From positions 1 to 64,000 of the forward strand of contig NZ_QPEX01000028.1 in the NCBI RefSeq assembly GCF_003335505.1: a stretch of DNA of 64,000 bases, read 5' to 3'. The translations under genes and the position numbers were made by a program. The notes beneath the pieces were generated by a model. It was not told where the DNA came from and did not search any database. It worked only from the letters and a program-made list of their open reading frames with translations. Positions within the stretch are counted from its first letter, which is position 1, and every line of letters begins with the position of its first letter. Shown here piece by piece: positions 62,247 to 64,000 of this stretch. Source of the DNA: Bremerella cremea (lineage in GTDB: Bacteria; Planctomycetota; Planctomycetia; Pirellulales; Pirellulaceae).

Positions 62247-63035
62247 ATGAAACTCGAAAACAAAACGCTCAACGTCGCCGGCAAGAAAACTCAGCTCACG
62301 GTCTTGGGGGAAGGCCCTCCCCTGCTCTATCTGCATTCGGCTGGTGGCGAGACCGAGCCGATCGCGTTTCACAAAAAATTGGCCGAGAAGCACACCGTTT
62401 ACTTGCCGGCTCATCCCGGCTTCGCTTTAAGTGAAGGGCTCGACCAGATCGAAGACATCGGCGATCTGGCGTGGCACTATGTCGATCTGATTCAAATGCT
62501 AGAGTTGGAAGACGTTCCGGTGGTCAGCTATTCGTTGGGATCCTGGATCGCCTCGGAAGTGAAATTGCTGCGTCCACGCTTGATCGGTCCGACGGTCATG
62601 ATCGCCGCCGCTGGGCTGCATCTGGAAGGGGCTCCGATGGCGGAGCTGTTCATCGATGAATTCGACGATCTCCGCAAGCTGCTGTTCTTTGATCCAGAGA
62701 GCCAGGAAGCGAAAGATTATTTCCCCAGCGATACGAACGACCCACGCATCTTGATGTGGCTACGCGCTCGCGAAGCAACGGCCCGGGTTGGTTGGAATCC
62801 GTACCTGCACAATCCAAAATTGAAAAATCATCTGCATCGCCTCGATAGCCCAGTGCAGTTGATCTGGGGCCGGCAAGACAAGTTGATCCCAGCCGCTCAT
62901 GGCGAGTATTACGCCGAGCATTTGCCCAACGCGAGACTCATCGAACTGGAAGAGTGTGGGCACATGGTTCCGTACGAGAAGACGCAAGAGGCCGCCGAGA
63001 TTGCGTTAGATTTTCTTGCTACCGAAAACGCGTGA
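62247..63035 (+). CDS. Alpha/beta hydrolase
   Basis: A 262-residue hydrolase. The oxyanion region is LLYLHSAGGE (about 26-35), the nucleophile is S96 in VVSYSLGSW (the first Gly of G-x-S-x-G is Ser), the Asp is in LIWGRQDKLIP (about 210) and the His in EECGHMVPYEK (about 237). This fits an esterase, dehalogenase-like or C-C hydrolase. It lies about 100 bases downstream of the LLM monooxygenase and could act on its product. Confidence 0.9.
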   Translation: MKLENKTLNVAGKKTQLTVLGEGPPLLYLHSAGGETEPIAFHKKLAEKHTVYLPAHPGFALSEGLDQIEDIGDLAWHYVDLIQMLELEDVPVVSYSLGSWIASEVKLLRPRLIGPTVMIAAAGLHLEGAPMAELFIDEFDDLRKLLFFDPESQEAKDYFPSDTNDPRILMWLRAREATARVGWNPYLHNPKLKNHLHRLDSPVQLIWGRQDKLIPAAHGEYYAEHLPNARLIELEECGHMVPYEKTQEAAEIALDFLATENA

Positions 63036-63069
63036 CAGCGCAGCATTAATTTGAGTTGTGAGCGTCGTT

Positions 63070-63879
63070 TTACACGTACCGGTGCATCGGCAAGTCGTAG
63101 TGTGGTGCCCAGCCAAGGGGGAGTGTGATGCCGGTGATCCAACTGGCTTCGTCCGAAACCAGAAAGGCGACCGCATTGGCCACATCGTGCGGGGCACCGA
63201 CGCCCAGCGGGTGAACGGACTCGATGTCTTGGCGAAGCTGCTCGACTTCTTCCCGTGACTCGCATTCATCGGCGAAGCGCATTGCCATGGGGGTTGTGAC
63301 GATGCCTGGAGCAATCGCTACGACACGGATCTTCTTGGGCCCTAGCTCCCAGGCCAGCGACTGCGTGAAGCCAGTCAGGCCTGCTTTGCTGGCGCTGTAG
63401 ACGGAAAAGCCTACGCATCCACCCAGCCCTAACGCAGATGCCACGTTCAAGATCACACCGCCGGGCGAAGGAAGTAGCGGTAGGAATGCCCGAGTCATCC
63501 GAATGGCGCCGGACAAGTTGATGTCGAGCAGTTGTTGCCACTCTGCCTCGCCGTATTCTTCCAGGTTTTGGCAAAGCTCGATCCCGGCGTTGTTTATTAA
63601 AAAGTCGACCTTGCCGAATTGCTGGTCTACAAGCGTCTTGAGTTCCGCGATTTGCTCGGCGCTGGTCACGTCGCAGGTATGAAAGAGGTGCGGCGTTTTC
63701 AGCCGTTCGAGCCGTTTGAGAACCCGCTTCGGTTCGTGCCGGTTGGCAATGACGACCGAAGCCCCTTCTTTTGAGAGTCGCTCGACAATCGCCCCGCCGA
63801 TTCCACGATCGCTGGCCCCGGTGACCAAAGCAACCTTACCGCTAAAACGTCCGGTGGAAGTATCGGAAGAGGTGCTCAT
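63070..63879 (-). CDS. Short-chain dehydrogenase/reductase (SDR)
   Basis: A 269-residue classical SDR starting at ATG 63879; a frame open to 63963 adds an unlikely 28 residues. Cofactor motif TGASDRGIGG (20-29), NNAG (97-100), catalytic S148, Y161 and K165 in SVYSASKAG. It catalyses NAD(P)-dependent oxidation or reduction of an alcohol/ketone. It is convergent with the hydrolase gene, 34 bases apart, and may belong to the same pathway. Confidence 0.92.
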   Translation of the reverse strand: MSTSSDTSTGRFSGKVALVTGASDRGIGGAIVERLSKEGASVVIANRHEPKRVLKRLERLKTPHLFHTCDVTSAEQIAELKTLVDQQFGKVDFLINNAGIELCQNLEEYGEAEWQQLLDINLSGAIRMTRAFLPLLPSPGGVILNVASALGLGGCVGFSVYSASKAGLTGFTQSLAWELGPKKIRVVAIAPGIVTTPMAMRFADECESREEVEQLRQDIESVHPLGVGAPHDVANAVAFLVSDEASWITGITLPLGWAPHYDLPMHRYV

Positions 63880-63940
63880 CGATCGGCCGTAGTTCGGGGA
63901 GTGATATGGAAGTCGCAGGAAGTGTTGCAAGTCGCTCCTA

Positions 63941-63974
63941 AGCCCTGAAGGGGCGACCGACAATAGTCAGGGGC
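63941..63974. repeat. Partial REP-like element at the right edge
   Basis: AGCCCTGAAGGGGCGACCGA followed by AGTCAGGGGCG resembles the AGGGGCG-type intergenic repeats of planctomycetes. It is short and near the window edge, so the call is tentative. Confidence 0.35.
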
Positions 63975-64000
63975 GTAATAAGCCACTGCAGGGAATGTCA

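Overview
The window reads as a planctomycete chromosome segment of the Pirellulaceae type (Blastopirellula, Bremerella or a relative). The evidence is gene content: several DUF1501 proteins with a DUF1549/DUF1553 protein and a cytochrome c–WD40 protein, a DUF1559 pilin-like protein with an H-X9-DG motif, a SpoVG carrying a zinc ribbon, and an EF-G with the AHIDSGKTT P-loop seen in spirochaete/planctomycete/delta-proteobacterial and mitochondrial EF-Gs. GC content looks close to 50%. I saw no tRNA, rRNA, CRISPR array, prophage or complete insertion sequence.

Layout. (a) 1-5750, minus strand: a MoxR–DUF58–BatD-like–BatA–BatB/TPR operon (aerotolerance type); the last gene runs off the left edge through a 15-bp in-frame minisatellite. 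(b) 6208-9036, minus: a sigma-54 response regulator and its histidine kinase. (c) 9621-17631, plus: a good promoter, a small His/Cys membrane protein, then a tripartite RND efflux system (lipoprotein adaptor, HAE1-type pump, TolC-like lipoprotein). (d) 17678-22385, minus: a second RND pump with its adaptor. (e) 22853-38886: a planctomycete-specific block with three DUF1501 genes, a 1534-residue DUF1549/DUF1553 protein and a cytochrome–WD40 protein on plus, then two DUF1501 genes and an FG-GAP protein on minus, and a decayed DUF1501 3' end. (f) 38893-46344, minus: a membrane-anchored CobN-type chelatase, a DUF2149 protein, an ExbB/TolQ-like channel, a polytopic membrane protein, a lipoprotein and a DUF1559 pilin-like protein. 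This has the core layout of the hmuSTUV part of Bacteroidetes haem loci, but no TonB-dependent receptor is visible. (g) 46580-50054: a candidate structured RNA, a His-rich secreted protein, a PQQ-type beta-propeller and a DUF368 (PopT-type) lipid-carrier transporter. (h) 50581-60684, plus: ispE, zinc-ribbon spoVG, fumC, two related secreted coiled-coil proteins, signal peptidase I, a TPR protein, a tiny membrane protein and EF-G. (i) 60991-63879: an LLM-type flavin monooxygenase and an alpha/beta hydrolase on plus, facing an SDR dehydrogenase on minus, separated by REP-like repeats.

The most interesting assembly is (f). A CobN-family protein tethered at both ends to the membrane, next to an ExbB-like motor subunit and DUF2149, suggests an energised envelope machine acting on a metal-tetrapyrrole (haem, cobamide or similar), with planctomycete-specific additions. 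Other points worth a second look are the candidate SRP-like RNA at 46612-46685, the DUF1501 remnant, the SpoVG/zinc-ribbon chimera, the signal peptidase with a cysteine insert, and the TolC-hairpin-like secreted pair.

All calls come from reading the sequence; no database search was run. Start codons were moved inward from the longest reading frame where a signal peptide, a ribosome-binding site or a neighbour's stop codon argued for it.
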